17,004 bases of DNA from the NCBI GenBank assembly GCA_900548215.1, contig URJI01000062.1:1-17004 (forward strand), in the 5' to 3' direction. Under the pieces are notes generated by a model. That model worked only from the letters and a program-made list of their open reading frames with translations. It made no database searches and was not told the DNA's origin. The DNA is from an uncultured Coprococcus sp. Its GTDB lineage: Bacteria; Bacillota; Clostridia; Lachnospirales; Lachnospiraceae. Numbering within the stretch: position 1 is the first letter of the stretch; each line of letters begins with the position of its first letter. Below are positions 15,935 to 17,004 of this stretch, piece after piece. The translations under genes and the position numbers were made by a program.

Positions 15935-15981
15935 ATCCGGAGCTACTAGGTGTAAAGTGCTATATCCGAAGTAACTAGGTG
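15935..15981. repeat. 29-bp tandem direct repeat, right copy pair
   Basis: Units start at 15935 (ATCCGGAGCTACTAGGTGTA) and 15964 (ATCCGAAGTAACTAGGTG), with the same orientation and period as the pair at 7059-7116. The last unit decays after AGGTG (15981). The two arrays lie about 8.9 kb apart and bracket the dynamin-to-hypothetical block. Confidence 0.85.
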
Positions 15982-16050
15982 CACACCCCTGAAACCTGCA
16001 TTCACAAATCCACTTTTGAAAATCCCGTGCGATAATCCCACTAGAACATG

Positions 16051-16078
16051 ACATAAGCGATATGTTCACATCGCATGT
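16051..16078. repeat. Imperfect inverted repeat abutting the merR -35 box
   Basis: Arms ACAT(16051)..GCGAT(16057)..TG pair with CA..ATCGC(16070)ATGT(16075-16078) around a TT centre. It may be a binding site for a second regulator or a small hairpin; position next to TTGACT suggests control of the merR promoter. Confidence 0.4.
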
Positions 16079-16107
16079 TGACTGCACGTAACGTGCAATT
16101 TTAATGT
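16078..16107 (+). promoter_or_regulatory. MerR-type promoter with palindromic operator
   Basis: TTGACT at 16078-16083 is followed by the perfect 15-bp palindrome TGCACGTAACGTGCA (16083-16097) inside the spacer. Possible -10 boxes are TTTAAT (16100-16105, spacing 16) or TAATGT (16102-16107, spacing 18). A dyad within the -35/-10 spacer is the classical layout of promoters that MerR-family proteins bind, which suggests autoregulation of the gene at 16131. Confidence 0.65.
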
Positions 16108-16130
16108 AAGAAATATGTCGAAGTGAGGCG

Positions 16131-16466
16131 GTGATAACAGCATTGGAGACACTGAGGGAGTTGTGTGAACACACGGGAGTGAGCAGGAGGGCAATTCAGG
16201 GATATGAAAAGGCAGGGCTTATGACAGCAGCTGCAAAAAATGAAAGAGGTTATCTGCTGTATGATTCGAATGCACAGGACCGGGTTCGGATGATAAGGCT
16301 TCTTCAGAATTTGGAGTTTTCAATCAAGGAGATAACCGAGCTCGAAAACATGAGCAAAGATGAGGTGAGAAGAGCGGTGGATATACATATAACAAAACTC
16401 AGACAGAGGAAGGTAGAGATAGACGAGTACATAGAGCAGGCGTATGAGATGATTGAGAAACTGTAA
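16131..16466 (+). CDS. MerR-family transcriptional regulator
   Basis: This is a 111-residue protein. The N-terminal winged helix-turn-helix is clear in LRELCEHTGVSRRAIQGYEK, then AGLM and NERGYLLYDSNAQDRVRMIR, followed by LLQNLEFSIKEITEL. The C-terminal helix from about residue 75 (HITKLRQRKVEIDEYIEQA) is the usual dimerisation coiled coil, and there is no separate effector domain, so the co-effector is unknown. In most members the turn reads R-Y-Y-x-x-x-G-L; here it is GYEKAGL. The start is taken as GTG 16131 with a weak GAGG at 16124-16127; TTG at 16143 is an alternative. A palindromic MerR-type operator lies 34-48 bases upstream. A related element upstream of the dynamin gene raises the possibility of cross-regulation. 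The lipoprotein gene follows 49 bases downstream and may be co-transcribed. Confidence 0.88.
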   Translation: MITALETLRELCEHTGVSRRAIQGYEKAGLMTAAAKNERGYLLYDSNAQDRVRMIRLLQNLEFSIKEITELENMSKDEVRRAVDIHITKLRQRKVEIDEYIEQAYEMIEKL

Positions 16467-16515
16467 GAAAGGAGATAGGTGGTTCGTAAAACTATGTAAC
16501 CACTAGGGAAAAGCT

Positions 16516-17004
16516 ATGAAAAAAACAATAAAGAAAGTGGCAGTTGTAAACTCTTTAATAATCATTGCACTGACTATAGTAGGATGTAATTCTACAAGTG
16601 AGGATACAGCTGCAAGTAAAAATCAAAATGAAGTAAAAATAGAAAACACAACTGCCGGTGAAAGTGAATCAACTGAAGCTGCATCAAAGAAGGATGATGC
16701 TGAATCAACTGAAGCGACAACAAAGAAGGATGATGCTGATTCGGCACTGGAATCGGCACCAGACAGGACATCTAAAGATGATGTCGTTTTAGATTTTGAT
16801 ATGGGAAACTTGGATGGGATTGTAGAGGCTGCAACAAAAGAGGTGGATGCCAGGATAGAGTATCTTAACGAAGAATGGGAGTCTATAAAAGAAGATGTAA
16901 CATCGTATGATTCGTTTGTTAATAATGAAGATAAAATAGAGGGGTTTTATGAAGACATCTTAGCAAAACATTCTGAATTGTGTACGATAGGTTATAAAAC
17001 GGCA
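16516..17004 (+). CDS. Putative lipoprotein, 5' part only
   Basis: ATG 16516 with AGGGAA at 16505-16510 opens 163 codons that run off the window, so the C-terminus is missing. The signal peptide has a basic start (MKKTIKKVAVV), a hydrophobic core (SLIIIALTI) and the lipobox IVGC with Cys24, so the mature protein should be diacylglyceryl-anchored on the outer face of the membrane. A flexible Ser/Thr/Asp/Glu/Lys linker follows (about 25-95), including two 12-residue tandem repeats. It is followed by a helical, charged domain (VDARIEYLNEEWESIKEDV). The domain resembles the many DUF-type lipoproteins of Lachnospiraceae, whose function is unknown. It lies behind the MerR gene and could be its regulatory target. 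Confidence 0.85.
   Translation, partial: MKKTIKKVAVVNSLIIIALTIVGCNSTSEDTAASKNQNEVKIENTTAGESESTEAASKKDDAESTEATTKKDDADSALESAPDRTSKDDVVLDFDMGNLDGIVEAATKEVDARIEYLNEEWESIKEDVTSYDSFVNNEDKIEGFYEDILAKHSELCTIGYKTA
16666..16737 (+). repeat. 36-bp in-frame tandem repeat in the lipoprotein linker
   Basis: Two 36-base units (16666-16701 and 16702-16737) encode ESTEAASKKDDA and ESTEATTKKDDA. The partial next unit begins DS. This is a replication-slippage-type duplication in a linker, so its copy number may differ between strains. Confidence 0.85.

Larger units (their letters stand above)
15679..16130. other. Intergenic region with repeats, terminator and merR control site
   Basis: The gap is about 450 bases. 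It starts with a weak hairpin CGCAGAG/CTCTGCG (15693-15699 with 15710-15716) that lacks a T-run, then AT-rich DNA without a gene (15720-15850). Next come the terminator at 15887-15916, the second pair of 29-bp repeats, about 70 bases without features, an imperfect inverted repeat abutting the promoter, and the palindromic site upstream of merR. No tRNA or other RNA gene was seen. Confidence 0.7.

Overview
The window looks like a chromosomal segment of a low-GC Gram-positive anaerobe, most likely a gut member of the Lachnospiraceae (Clostridia). The basis is AGGAGG-type ribosome binding sites, frequent AGA/AGG/ATA codons, a lipoprotein with a classical lipobox, and proteins that resemble families common in Roseburia/Butyrivibrio-like genomes. 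The genus is not resolvable by eye. There is no tRNA, rRNA, integrase, transposase or CRISPR array.

Layout. (1) 1-756: the 5' part of a minus-strand DUF6512-like membrane protein, divergent from a small three-helix membrane protein that has a good promoter. (2) 769-1779: a decayed sbcD-sbcC pair. It carries an internal deletion fusing SbcD residues to the SbcC coiled coil, and a second deletion that removes the SbcC Walker B region. (3) 1806-6260: a two-gene operon with an unrecognised 426-aa protein followed by a 1051-aa fusion of a Ser/Thr kinase-like domain, a STAND (NB-ARC-like) NTPase and a helical-repeat C-terminus. It ends in a strong terminator. (4) 6403-6877: two small, AT-rich, minus-strand genes of unknown function behind their own promoter. 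(5) 7263-15678: an apparent operon made of a dynamin-like GTPase, a HerA-type ATPase with a roughly 225-residue low-complexity insert, an HNH/WHH nuclease toxin, a probable immunity protein, a zinc-metallopeptidase-like protein and a small conserved hypothetical protein. (6) 16131-17004: a MerR-family regulator with a palindromic operator-like site and the start of a lipoprotein.

The most interesting part is region 5. The nuclease and the metallopeptidase are unrelated in their catalytic halves but share an N-terminal module (NYRDI...ID.V..FW...Y...T). They sit directly downstream of, and translationally coupled to, a large ATPase and a dynamin. This suggests that a common tag routes different effectors to the ATPase/dynamin machine. 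The block is bracketed by two pairs of the same 29-bp tandem repeat about 8.9 kb apart. Each pair is followed by a TTGACTGC-N4-AACGTGCA element, the right-hand one lying directly upstream of the merR gene. This suggests either a cassette inserted at the merR promoter region or co-regulation by the MerR protein. The joint function (effector delivery, interbacterial conflict or phage defence) is inference only.
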